A stretch of 37,119 nt of DNA from a virus: the IMG/VR virus record IMGVR_UViG_3300028563_000004, positions 1 to 37,119 of that record; one strand, 5' to 3'. This document shows, piece after piece, positions 1 to 6,777 of the stretch (position 1 is the stretch's first letter; every line of letters starts with the position of its first letter). The position numbers and the translations under genes are program-made. A model generated the notes under the pieces. It ran no database searches and was not told the origin of the DNA. It was given only the letters and a program-made list of their open reading frames with translations.

Positions 1-79
1 GAATGTAAGATCACAAGTATTGAATTCAACAGTACATTCATTAGTTGTCTTATCATATTTAAGGAAGAATGAACAATCA
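1..79. repeat. Left copy of 79-bp terminal direct repeat
   Basis: Bases 1-79 are identical to bases 37041-37119. The repeat lies inside a minus-strand coding region that continues correctly across the join, so it looks like an assembler overlap on a circular or circularly permuted molecule rather than a biological terminal repeat. Confidence 0.95.
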
Positions 80-303
80 TCATTGTACGCAAAGAACATC
101 AAGTAATCATCAATGTCAGCCTCATCAAAGGTATAATGATCATACTTTGCTGCGAGAGATGCTAACGTAAAATATGCTCTGATAGTCTTAGTTTCTATAA
201 ATGACCATTTATCTGATTGGTCGTAGTATGTAACTATACGTTGATGAGCATTTCCAAATAAACTTGCTGTTGCCATAAGAGCAACAAATATTAACTTCTT
301 CAT
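1..303 (-). CDS. Small secreted protein, 5' part (gene spans the circular join)
   Basis: The ATG at 303 opens a reading frame of 101 codons that runs off the left edge of the window. On the circular map it continues into 37040-36990 and stops at TAA, giving 117 residues. The N-terminus (MKKLIFVALMATASLFGNAH) is a classical signal peptide with a lysine-rich start, a hydrophobic core and a small-residue cleavage region, so the product is probably exported. The mature part is rich in Asp, Tyr and Phe and has three Cys in the C-terminal third. I recognise no family. It starts 4 nt after the terminase large subunit stop and precedes the portal gene, so it sits in the packaging/head operon, an unusual place for an exported protein. 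Confidence 0.8.
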   Translation of the reverse strand, partial: MKKLIFVALMATASLFGNAHQRIVTYYDQSDKWSFIETKTIRAYFTLASLAAKYDHYTFDEADIDDYLMFFAYNDDCSFFLKYDKTTNECTVEFNTCDLTF

Positions 304-306
304 TGT

Positions 307-1677
307 CTACCTATAACTATTGTATCGTGGATCATCATTAAAGAATCGTGGCAATGTATTTTGATTGCCATACAATGCCTCTGCTTTCTTGCGATCAAAC
401 TCTTCAGGAGTCATACCGCGTTTTGTTTTATGCAATGACATACAGAGATATCTTAGCGCATCCGCATAGTGCGAAGCCCAGGATTTAATTGGTTTTGGCA
501 AGTATATTTGCTTTGCCTCATCCCATTCCTTACGATAGTTCTCAAGCGCGTTGATAAGAGAGCGGCACTTATCGCCATCAATCCAAAACTTATTAAAATG
601 AGTCCATACATTTTCAATTCCATCTATAACTCCTACTTGATCTACAAGGGTAAAATCTAATCCTAATTGCCGTGCTTTCTCATAACGTGTTACCGCACCA
701 CCACCCCATTCACGTACCTTAATATCATGGGGAGCAAAGTGCTTGCCATATTTATAGGGTTTGTCTTGGAGTATCTTGGCATAGTGGTCTAGTCCCAAGT
801 TGTTATTAGAGTAACAATCAATAATCCTAATAATACTCCCATCACCGACGACGTTAAAAAAAATAATAGTAGTAGCGTCGTTAACTCCGATGTCCCAAAC
901 TGTATAAGTAAGCAATCCAGGTTCCCATGGAACATGTGTTATTTGTCCTTTCAGTTTCAATGCGTCCAGATGCGTCCCATAAAAACTACCAGATATACCA
1001 CGTTCAAACGAACATTCGTATTCTTGAAGGTAAAGACCCTCATTCATCTGAGCTTTTTCATCCATCAACACATCATAAGGTATGTGATGTATCTCTGATG
1101 CTTTATGATTGAATATCTTCCATTCAGGTAACTCTTGAGCAATTTTCCACAAATGGAAAAAATGATTTTTACCGCGTGGTGTCCCTAAAATCGCACACCA
1201 TCCCCCATTACAAGCCAAAATTGGTCGAATGAATGAGAAGATATCTGGCGGCATAAGTGCATACTCACTGAGAATAACTGCATAGGGATTGGTACCAACA
1301 AGTGATGTATCATATGTATCACCACCAATGATTTGTAGTATAGATCCATTCTTGAATCGTATCTTCATTTCAGCTTGGTTTATAGACTCAACAAGAAGTT
1401 TAGGGAGGTAATCAAGGAACTTAGTACCATCAATTGCAATCGCATCAAAAACAGCCTTACGGCCTTGGGAATAGGTAGGCAATACATAAAATACTAGACA
1501 TACCTTTTTGATGCACTGTCGTATGGCTAGGTTCCAAAAAAGTATATCCTTACCTGCACGACGTGATGCAATGTAAAGTATACGTTTAGACTGCTGTTCT
1601 TCAACAGTATCCCAGATAGGTTCTTGATACCACCTGAGAGAAAATTTGTCTAAAGCTACTTGTACTTCAACGTTCAT
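307..1677 (-). CDS. terL: Terminase large subunit (packaging ATPase/nuclease)
   Basis: Motor that cuts concatemeric DNA and pumps it into the prohead through the portal. Numbered from the ATG at 1677 (456 aa): Walker A-like ASRRAGKD at 37-44; Walker B region AVILSE at 133-138, where the usual Asp is Ser but the catalytic Glu is kept; coupling motif ILGTPRG at 163-169. The RNase H-like nuclease domain has its three acidic positions at D262 (VWDIG), D318 (APHDIK) and D406 (HYADALRY). The frame is open to a GTG at 1698, but the ATG at 1677 forms an ATGA overlap with the upstream stop, the arrangement used throughout this operon, so I prefer it. The terminase small subunit lies upstream in the same transcript. 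Confidence 0.96.
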   Translation of the reverse strand: MNVEVQVALDKFSLRWYQEPIWDTVEEQQSKRILYIASRRAGKDILFWNLAIRQCIKKVCLVFYVLPTYSQGRKAVFDAIAIDGTKFLDYLPKLLVESINQAEMKIRFKNGSILQIIGGDTYDTSLVGTNPYAVILSEYALMPPDIFSFIRPILACNGGWCAILGTPRGKNHFFHLWKIAQELPEWKIFNHKASEIHHIPYDVLMDEKAQMNEGLYLQEYECSFERGISGSFYGTHLDALKLKGQITHVPWEPGLLTYTVWDIGVNDATTIIFFNVVGDGSIIRIIDCYSNNNLGLDHYAKILQDKPYKYGKHFAPHDIKVREWGGGAVTRYEKARQLGLDFTLVDQVGVIDGIENVWTHFNKFWIDGDKCRSLINALENYRKEWDEAKQIYLPKPIKSWASHYADALRYLCMSLHKTKRGMTPEEFDRKKAEALYGNQNTLPRFFNDDPRYNSYR

Positions 1678-1982
1678 TGTATATTTCTTTCTGAACACTC
1701 AAGATCATCACACCAACAATCTAATTCTTTCCTATTTCTAATTAAACTATAAATATCTGATAGTGGCATCTTTAATGGTTCACGTTTTTTTTCAGGCCAA
1801 TCATCAAGATAATAATCGGTGTAATTTATATGTAAATTAATGCCATCCTTTTTTATATATATCCAATCATCGTAAACAAATTCGCCATCTTCAAGCTTAT
1901 CTATTTCTTTAATTAAACTTTCTTTACCACGACAATCAACAATAAAATTTAAGAAATCTTCCAATAATTCATTTACACTCAT
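1674..1982 (-). CDS. Small acidic protein of unknown function
   Basis: A 102-residue, soluble, acidic protein with many Tyr, Trp and Asp residues and a Cys-rich end (CWCDDLEC). It overlaps its upstream neighbour and terL by ATGA junctions on both sides, so its synthesis is translationally coupled to the packaging genes. I recognise no family; the position between terminase subunits suggests a virion-assembly or late accessory role, but this is inference. Confidence 0.75.
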   Translation of the reverse strand: MSVNELLEDFLNFIVDCRGKESLIKEIDKLEDGEFVYDDWIYIKKDGINLHINYTDYYLDDWPEKKREPLKMPLSDIYSLIRNRKELDCWCDDLECSERNIQ

Positions 1983-2191
1983 TCCGGCTGCCTACTTATC
2001 TCTTCATACCCAACTACACACCTTCTACATTGCTGCCCAAACTCATTGCTCTTACAACCATCACAGGACATTTCTTTCATATCACAAAGGGTAATGAGAT
2101 TGATGTGATAGAAGTCTTTGTATTGCTCATTGATTGGTTGTAGCATTGCGCGGAGTTGGTTTACTAATTGTTGCTCTAAATGATCAGTCAT
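1979..2191 (-). CDS. Small Cys-rich protein, probable zinc binding
   Basis: A 70-residue protein read from the ATG at 2191, 8 nt inside the end of the upstream gene; the frame is open to 2263 but that would overlap the neighbour by 80 bp. The C-terminal half has CDMKEMSCDGC followed by CRRC, a spacing suited to one zinc site. It ends in an ATGA overlap with the next gene. No family recognised. Confidence 0.7.
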   Translation of the reverse strand: MTDHLEQQLVNQLRAMLQPINEQYKDFYHINLITLCDMKEMSCDGCKSNEFGQQCRRCVVGYEEISRQPE

Positions 2192-2414
2192 AACTCTGCC
2201 CTTCATTCTTCTGTTTATTGCATACTTCCAACTCTTCCTGTAGCTTCCTATTCTCTTTCTCAAGCAAAGCTATCTTGGTTTCATTCTGCAAAGCTTCATA
2301 GTCATTCACTGCCTTGAGTTCTTGTATTTGAGTTAATAGGTTAGTTACTTGGCATTTGGGATTAGCTCTACAATCACTACAGGAGACAATCTTACGCCAT
2401 AATGATTTAATCAA
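2184..2414 (-). CDS. Small coiled-coil protein with Cys cluster, TTG start
   Basis: 76 residues starting at a TTG that overlaps the upstream TGA (TTGA) and is preceded by a GAGGA ribosome binding site; no ATG is available near it. The N-terminus carries CSDCRANPKC (residues 12-21) and the remainder is a predicted coiled coil of Leu/Glu/Lys heptads. The Cys pattern resembles that of the following gene product, so the two may be functionally linked, but no family is recognised. Confidence 0.7.
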   Translation of the reverse strand: MIKSLWRKIVSCSDCRANPKCQVTNLLTQIQELKAVNDYEALQNETKIALLEKENRKLQEELEVCNKQKNEGQSYD

Positions 2415-2629
2415 TTGGTTTCCTCAAGTTTCTTCTTTAATAGATAGTTTTCTTCTATTTTTTTATGATAACTATCGCATATCGTATGCCACTGCTTCAA
2501 GTTTCTATTCTCCGCATCAATGAATTTCTTCTCTAACGCAATGACTTGCTTACTTAAAAATAAATAATTGAAGAGTGTTCCTAAGAGAGTGCCACATATT
2601 ATTCCGGTAACAACTACGACACTGATCAT
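2411..2629 (-). CDS. Small membrane-anchored coiled-coil protein (possible spanin or holin)
   Basis: 72 residues: one hydrophobic segment at about residues 3-26, followed by a charged coiled-coil region to the end. ATGA overlap with the upstream terminase small subunit gene and TTGA overlap with the downstream gene. An N-terminal anchor plus periplasmic coiled coil is the architecture of inner-membrane spanins, and a lysis role would fit a position beside terminase genes. No partner lipoprotein or endolysin is recognisable, so the lysis assignment is only a suggestion. Confidence 0.65.
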   Translation of the reverse strand: MISVVVVTGIICGTLLGTLFNYLFLSKQVIALEKKFIDAENRNLKQWHTICDSYHKKIEENYLLKKKLEETN

Positions 2630-3138
2630 TCCTTACCTTCCACTGCCTCTATCATCTCTTCCTTGCTCACAACCTTAGGCTTAGCATCACTAATAATAAA
2701 CGTATGCGCCTGCTTCTCTTGCTCAACCTTCATATCACTATGATACTTATTAATAGCCAACCATTCAGGGTCATAGCAATGCATATCTCTCAATGCCATA
2801 TCTTTGTCATATTTACGGGTTAACGCCCCTTTACGCCGACGTGATCCCAGTATCAAACGTGTTATATCTAAAGCCTCTTTTATGTCAGGATACTTATCAG
2901 CCCATGAGTATAAAGTCTGTCTATGCATCTTCATCTCGATAGCGAAATCGGTAATCTCCAAGCTATCTTCTTGAGATGCCCATTCTAACATAGTACATGT
3001 AAAGCGCTTTCGCCAATCATCCTTCTCTGGAAATTGCATGTAGGCGCGATTATTCAGATAGTCATTCCACGACATGGGTTTTGACAATGGTTTTACATCC
3101 ATGCTACTTTGAGGGATTTTTTCTATCTTCTTTGCCAT
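2626..3138 (-). CDS. terS: Probable terminase small subunit
   Basis: 170 residues with a helix-turn-helix at about 62-81 (ITDFAIEMKMHRQTLYSWAD), followed by a helical segment typical of small terminases that recognise the packaging site and form a ring with the large subunit. The typical family wording of the HTH (F-A-x5-R-x-T-L-Y-x-W) followed by a K-Y-P-x-I-x-E-A-L stretch supports the call. It overlaps the RusA-like gene by 1 nt (TAATG) and lies about 950 bp upstream of terL. A general HTH regulator is the alternative. Confidence 0.8.
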   Translation of the reverse strand: MAKKIEKIPQSSMDVKPLSKPMSWNDYLNNRAYMQFPEKDDWRKRFTCTMLEWASQEDSLEITDFAIEMKMHRQTLYSWADKYPDIKEALDITRLILGSRRRKGALTRKYDKDMALRDMHCYDPEWLAINKYHSDMKVEQEKQAHTFIISDAKPKVVSKEEMIEAVEGKE

Positions 3139-3518
3139 TACTGCACCTCAGTGATGATTATCTCCGTTCTTGGGTTTTTATCATACACTTTTTTGAGGGT
3201 TAATGAACATATAATAGAATCATTTTCAATGAGTATTCCCTTGATCGTTTCAAGGAGAAATTTGTAGAGGTTAGATAGACAGGGAGGAGCGGAGGTGTAT
3301 ATTCCTTTGCTAAAATCTTTTTGATGGCGAGATAGATAAAATACTACCTCAAGGTTGATAGGTTTATTGAATAGGGGTTCTTCATTATGCTGTTGATTCA
3401 GATGCAGACCAAAGGATACCTTGTTCATCGTTTGGGGTCCATACATCTTGCTCGTGCTTCTTACTATTTTTTGCCATGCTATGGGAGTCATGTTCACGCA
3501 ATACATTTTGCTTCTCAT
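3138..3518 (-). CDS. RusA-like Holliday junction resolvase family protein with degenerate active site
   Basis: 126 residues with the RusA fold order: N-terminal strands with a PLFNKPINLEVVFYL segment, then the usual acidic motif region, a helix (NLYKFLLETIKG), an ND pair and the C-terminal SLTLKKVYDKNPRTEIIIT, which matches the family end strands. RusA enzymes resolve four-way junctions using Asp residues of a KPDxDN motif and a DD pair. Here the first motif reads PPCLSN (78-83), so both Asps are replaced; the second reads END (98-100), keeping one Asp. Catalysis is therefore doubtful and a DNA-binding-only role is possible. The start has an AAGGAG site 5 nt upstream. Its position just before terS fits a role in preparing replicated DNA for packaging. 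Confidence 0.75.
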   Translation of the reverse strand: MRSKMYCVNMTPIAWQKIVRSTSKMYGPQTMNKVSFGLHLNQQHNEEPLFNKPINLEVVFYLSRHQKDFSKGIYTSAPPCLSNLYKFLLETIKGILIENDSIICSLTLKKVYDKNPRTEIIITEVQ

Positions 3519-3520
3519 CT

Positions 3521-3814
3521 CTACTCCTTTTTATTTTTTAAAACCCATCCTTCAAATATAAGTGCAAATTGATTAGCTAATTCATTAAGATGTTCAAAAT
3601 CTTCAGCAGTTATACGATCATACATAAAATCTGTAATCTTGTTATTTCGTTTGTTTGCCAAAATTGCGGCCACCTGATGGATCATCTCACATGCTGTACC
3701 ACCACGTTCACATTCATATCCTGATCGATAGAGATGTTTAATACAATCCCATTCATCCTCAGTAATGTCAGGAGATAACCAATATACTTGCAGAGGCAAG
3801 ATTCTCTTTTTCAT
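3521..3814 (-). CDS. Hypothetical protein
   Basis: 97 residues, mixed alpha-rich composition, no signal peptide or membrane segment. Three Cys and an ECERGGTACEMIH stretch are noticeable but match no motif I know. The start overlaps the end of the replication-initiator-like gene by 47 bp and has only a weak purine-rich ribosome binding site, so it is probably coupled to it. The stop lies within the ribosome binding region of the RusA-like gene. Confidence 0.65.
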   Translation of the reverse strand: MKKRILPLQVYWLSPDITEDEWDCIKHLYRSGYECERGGTACEMIHQVAAILANKRNNKITDFMYDRITAEDFEHLNELANQFALIFEGWVLKNKKE

Positions 3815-5057
3815 AAACTTCTTTCAATTTATCTTCAGCAATTCCTAATTCTCTTTCAGCATTCCAAAGCATTCTTTCTAAATATCCTGTGCCACCATAT
3901 CCATTTGAAGGAAAATCAGTCATGAATTGCTTGTAAGTCTGTATCTGTAATTTCCATTTCTCTACACGAGCCTGCAAAGGAACAATTTGCTGCATCTCTT
4001 GCCAATCTTCTTGTTTCTTACCCTTTGTAGGATTCTTCTCTTCAATTTGTTGCTTTAAACTGGCAATTGTTTTTTTATCATGTAAAGAACCCCCATAAAT
4101 GGAAAATCTTTCTTCTCGTTGTTTTAATTCAATGCCTATCCTACGCAATTGTTCTTCAAATGATAGGTTTTGTATAGGCTTTTTTGGTTGAACCTGCTGT
4201 GATTTCAAAGGTTTTTTAGCGAACTCACTCTTAGGGTTCATACCAATAATATCACACAAATCATAATACCATTTCCAATCAGGCTTGATATCATTATCCT
4301 TGCAGTATTTTATAAGCAATGACATCAACCAAGCCATCCTATCGTTTATAGCATATTTTAAAACCCTATCCCCCGTAACAATAGGTTCAATCTCACTAAA
4401 AGCATGAGCCAATGCTTCTTCCGAAAATGGTGTAAGCCTAAAATATTCATTGTCATCAAGCTCCAACAAGTTGGATATTTTGAATATCTCAGTGCCTATA
4501 ATCATCTCTCTCACGCTTGCGCTAGTGAGATATTCTTTCATTTGGGGGTCATTACGATACTGTCGAACGAGTTGCTTCACTTCAAAATTCACTACATTTC
4601 CTTTTTTTGAAATATTTTTTCTAAACCTATCCTTTACCGATGCCTCGCGCGCATGTGTTTGTAACTTACTACTATAGGAGGACTCTAGGATAGGATAGGA
4701 GTTTATAAATAAACTATCTTCTAAGATAAGACTCTTATAAGGGATGAACAATTCACACTGAAATGTATATTGATTTGGTGAATAGATATCTTGCTGCTTT
4801 TTAGTAATAAGACCAGCTTTATGAAACTTAGCAGTAGCTTTCTGAACTGTACGAACAGTACAGCCTATTCTTTTAGCTATAGTCTCATTCTTAAACTTAA
4901 CTGATGGATAGTGGCGATAGCGCCAGAGATGTTGATAGATTCTTTGCTCAGTGAGAGTGAGATTATTCACATCCTGCATGGCAGTGTGAAAATCTTTTTG
5001 AGAGAAGCTTGTATTTAACGCTTGATTTTTTATTTGTGTATGGTACATTGTTATCAT
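3768..5057 (-). CDS. Winged-helix replication-initiator-like protein
   Basis: Numbered from the ATG at 5057 (429 aa), residues about 30-85 form a winged helix-turn-helix (LTLTEQRIYQHLWRYR, then ETIAKRIGCTVRTVQKATAK and HKAGLITKK), as found in plasmid and phage replication initiators and DnaD/Rep-type primosome proteins. The rest is helical and charged, with a coiled-coil C-terminal third. It is the only replication candidate in the genome and follows a dyad-containing gap that could be an origin or operator. Three starts are open: TTG 5102, ATG 5057, ATG 5048. None has a good ribosome binding site, but a 25-codon leader frame ends 4 nt before the ATG at 5057, so coupling may set the start. 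A large transcription regulator is the alternative. Confidence 0.7.
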   Translation of the reverse strand: MITMYHTQIKNQALNTSFSQKDFHTAMQDVNNLTLTEQRIYQHLWRYRHYPSVKFKNETIAKRIGCTVRTVQKATAKFHKAGLITKKQQDIYSPNQYTFQCELFIPYKSLILEDSLFINSYPILESSYSSKLQTHAREASVKDRFRKNISKKGNVVNFEVKQLVRQYRNDPQMKEYLTSASVREMIIGTEIFKISNLLELDDNEYFRLTPFSEEALAHAFSEIEPIVTGDRVLKYAINDRMAWLMSLLIKYCKDNDIKPDWKWYYDLCDIIGMNPKSEFAKKPLKSQQVQPKKPIQNLSFEEQLRRIGIELKQREERFSIYGGSLHDKKTIASLKQQIEEKNPTKGKKQEDWQEMQQIVPLQARVEKWKLQIQTYKQFMTDFPSNGYGGTGYLERMLWNAERELGIAEDKLKEVYEKENLASASILVIS

Positions 5058-5061
5058 ATTG

Positions 5062-5139
5062 TTATTGTATTTTATCTTTGTGGTACATGGGTAAACGCAC
5101 AATATATTTCAAAAAATGAAGGTGTTCTTTATTGGACAT
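5062..5139 (-). CDS. Possible 25-residue leader peptide before the initiator gene
   Basis: An ATG at 5139 opens 25 codons (MSNKEHLHFLKYIVRLPMYH and five more residues) ending in TAA 4 nt before the preferred initiator start at 5057. A weak AAAG lies just upstream. It could couple translation of the initiator, which lacks its own Shine-Dalgarno site. Evidence is positional only. Confidence 0.3.
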   Translation of the reverse strand: MSNKEHLHFLKYIVRLPMYHKDKIQ

Positions 5140-5202
5140 CTTTATTTTCAAACACTCAACGTTGCTAACTTTTGTAGGGGAAGAAACGTTAGGTAAAATT
5201 TA

Positions 5203-5248
5203 TAGGGACAGTGTAACAACTGTCCTTAATATTTGTTAATCATTTAAC
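5203..5248. promoter_or_regulatory. Dyads in the gap upstream of the initiator gene (operator or origin candidate)
   Basis: The gap 5140-5313 holds no convincing gene. It contains a perfect 7-bp inverted repeat GGACAGT-gtaaca-ACTGTCC (5206-5225), extendable outward to 5203-5228 with one G-T pair, and a second dyad GTTAA-tcat-TTAAC (5235-5248). On the minus strand a TTGATG/TATTAA pair with 16-nt spacing overlaps the second dyad and could be the initiator promoter. There is no T-run, so a terminator is unlikely. Either an operator bound by the winged-helix protein or a replication origin would fit. Confidence 0.4.
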
Positions 5249-5313
5249 ATCAATAGTGTAATTTAATCTTTGTTTTTGTCCATAGATTTAGTGTATACAA
5301 AATAAGCTTTCTC

Positions 5314-5460
5314 TCAATTTGACTCCTTTTTATCTTTCTTCTCCTCTTTCTCTCTACAGCTCTGATGACAGATAACACCCAATAAAGGATCTTTCTGTCG
5401 CCATATACGATCTTGGTAACACCATGCTTTATGGTATTGCTTATTCTTCTCTGCTATCAT
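5314..5460 (-). CDS. Small basic protein, 48 residues
   Basis: ATG at 5460 with AAGGA 7 nt upstream; 48 codons ending TGA. The protein is strongly charged, with three Cys and a Lys/Glu-rich tail. No family recognised. The good ribosome binding site and its position in a run of small genes support it. Confidence 0.55.
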   Translation of the reverse strand: MIAEKNKQYHKAWCYQDRIWRQKDPLLGVICHQSCREKEEKKDKKESN

Positions 5461-5482
5461 TACTAATCCTTGTTATTCACCA

Positions 5483-5662
5483 TTATTCATTTCTTAATCT
5501 TGCATTGAATGCTTTTCTCTTTAACATATTAAAGGGATATTCATCAAATATTTTATCATTAAGTACTATAACACCTATTCTTTTTAGGCTTATACGACCA
5601 CATATAATAAATAATCTTCTTTTGCGTTTAATAGCTTGCATAAACTTGTGATTAGTTTTCAT
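5483..5662 (-). CDS. Small very basic protein, 59 residues
   Basis: ATG at 5662, with an AAGGA that overlaps the upstream stop; 59 codons, ending LRNE. The product is rich in Arg and Lys (IKRKRR, LKRKAFNARLR) around a short hydrophobic core, suggesting nucleic-acid binding. An alternative start is the ATG at 5641. It lies 22 bp upstream of the 48-residue gene. Confidence 0.5.
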   Translation of the reverse strand: MKTNHKFMQAIKRKRRLFIICGRISLKRIGVIVLNDKIFDEYPFNMLKRKAFNARLRNE

Positions 5663-5667
5663 ATTCC

Positions 5668-5907
5668 TTATTGTTCTCCACCATACTTCGAAGGTTTTTT
5701 TGCAATAAGGTCATCTAAAATCATTGATGAATATGTCCATCCATCTGACAGGGTAAAATTTTCCATACACCCATTCATCATACAATCATCTTTAGGGTGA
5801 ACTTCTTTATAATGATTTTCAGCTCTTTCCATTTCATTTTTAGCAAATTCTAATGAAATATCTTCTTTGTTTTTAAATTTACCAACTTTTTCAAATAATT
5901 TATTCAT
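5668..5907 (-). CDS. Hypothetical acidic protein
   Basis: 79 residues with a GAGAG ribosome binding site. Charged, helical, with two Cys (DDCMMNGCMEN). No recognised family. The last 20 bp of the gene and its downstream spacer recur as a 28-bp repeat at 6289-6316, suggesting local duplication. Confidence 0.65.
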   Translation of the reverse strand: MNKLFEKVGKFKNKEDISLEFAKNEMERAENHYKEVHPKDDCMMNGCMENFTLSDGWTYSSMILDDLIAKKPSKYGGEQ

Positions 5908-5914
5908 ACTACTC

Positions 5915-5995
5915 TCATAATTTTCTACTTATTGAAACCAATATCAAAACAATAAACATCAATTGAACACTAATGCAAGCCAATTGAACTTCCAT
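5915..5995 (-). CDS. 26-residue single-pass membrane micropeptide
   Basis: ATG at 5995 follows a strong AGGGG site at 7-nt spacing; 26 codons, nearly all hydrophobic between residues 4 and 22 (LACISVQLMFIVLILVSISR), ending in a short basic tail. Its TGA lies in the ribosome binding region of the 79-residue gene, so the two are probably coupled. Small phage membrane peptides include antiholins and inhibitors of host membrane proteins; nothing here tells which. Confidence 0.55.
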   Translation of the reverse strand: MEVQLACISVQLMFIVLILVSISRKL

Positions 5996-6021
5996 ATCAT
6001 TCCCCTTTGTTTAATTTATTA

Positions 6022-6087
6022 TTATGGATGGTCATGCCTATTACAAAATGATGCTTTATAATCTAAATTAGAAGGTTTTTTATCCAT
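6022..6087 (-). CDS. Possible 21-residue micro-ORF
   Basis: ATG at 6087 preceded by GGAATAAAGAGTGAAG, a leader that recurs with small changes before neighbouring genes. The product has one Cys and three His residues at its end (FCNRHDHP). It may be a real micropeptide or the truncated remnant of a gene whose leader was retained. Confidence 0.3.
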   Translation of the reverse strand: MDKKPSNLDYKASFCNRHDHP

Positions 6088-6096
6088 CTTCACTCT

Positions 6097-6285
6097 TTAT
6101 TCCTTGATTAATTTAATTAAAAAATTCAATGGAACATAAATAATAAAACATACCCAAAGAATACTAAACATTGATGATACAACTGATAGAAAGTATATAT
6201 CCATACCATTAGCAATCAACAGGAAAAAAGAAGCTGAAAACAGCCATGTAGCCCAGAGTGAGATATTTTTATTTTTTATTATCAT
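6097..6285 (-). CDS. Small two-segment membrane protein (holin-like size)
   Basis: 62 residues, two hydrophobic segments at about 9-28 and 30-58 separated by a short polar turn (NGMD), with lysines at both ends. Its leader, ATAAGGAATAAAGATGA, is identical to that of the gene starting at 6743. Size and topology would fit a holin or antiholin, but there is no adjacent endolysin, so the function is open. Confidence 0.6.
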   Translation of the reverse strand: MIIKNKNISLWATWLFSASFFLLIANGMDIYFLSVVSSMFSILWVCFIIYVPLNFLIKLIKE

Positions 6286-6288
6286 CTT

Positions 6289-6316
6289 TATTCCTTATTA
6301 TTCTCCACCATACTTC
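6289..6316. repeat. Second copy of a 28-bp intercistronic repeat
   Basis: Bases 6289-6316 match 5662-5689 at 27 of 28 positions. In the first copy the sequence encodes the end of the 79-residue protein plus the next ribosome binding site; here the same frame is a short relic ending WKYGGE. Eighteen bases of it recur at 22648-22665, again at a gene end plus ribosome binding site. Confidence 0.7.
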
Positions 6317-6344
6317 CATTGATTTTTTGCATCTTCACTCCTTG

Positions 6345-6743
6345 TTATTCCTTTTTAAATCTACTTCTCAATTCTTCATACATATCTGTACCCATTTCGG
6401 CATTCATTGCTTGTGCAGATGAAATCAATATTTCCTTCATAGATTCATTAAGCAAGAGCGCATCCTCAAGAAAGGGAATTTCTTCCATCTGTTGCCATGT
6501 ATTTTTAAGATAAGATGCGGTGTATCCTATCACAATTAAATCTACGAGAGGATCTAAGTTATCTAAAGAAGATTTATCTTTAGTGTGTTCATACATATGT
6601 TTAAGTTGTTCTTCAATGCTTGTGTTTACTTTCATGATTACTTCACTAAATAAAGAAATCTTATCATGAAATTCTTCCATCTTAATTTTGTTAGTCAACA
6701 AACTACGCAATACCATAACTGATATAGTTTTATTTAAGGTCAT
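6345..6743 (-). CDS. Hypothetical protein, 132 residues
   Basis: Soluble, mostly alpha-helical protein with many Met, Leu and Glu residues. No motif recognised. It follows the ERF gene in transcription order and has the AAGGAATAAAG leader, so it belongs to the early recombination/replication operon. Confidence 0.65.
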   Translation of the reverse strand: MTLNKTISVMVLRSLLTNKIKMEEFHDKISLFSEVIMKVNTSIEEQLKHMYEHTKDKSSLDNLDPLVDLIVIGYTASYLKNTWQQMEEIPFLEDALLLNESMKEILISSAQAMNAEMGTDMYEELRSRFKKE

Positions 6744-6777
6744 CTTTATTCCTTATCCCTTATTGTTTCTTCCATTT

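Noticed and set aside
1-79. Biological terminal repeat or attachment site
   Set aside because: The repeat lies in a coding frame that reads through the join, and 79 bp fits an assembly overlap; no integrase is present.
5424-5651. Hydrophobic 75-codon plus-strand frame
   Set aside because: It has no ribosome binding site and lies opposite two minus-strand small genes that have good sites and fit the operon.
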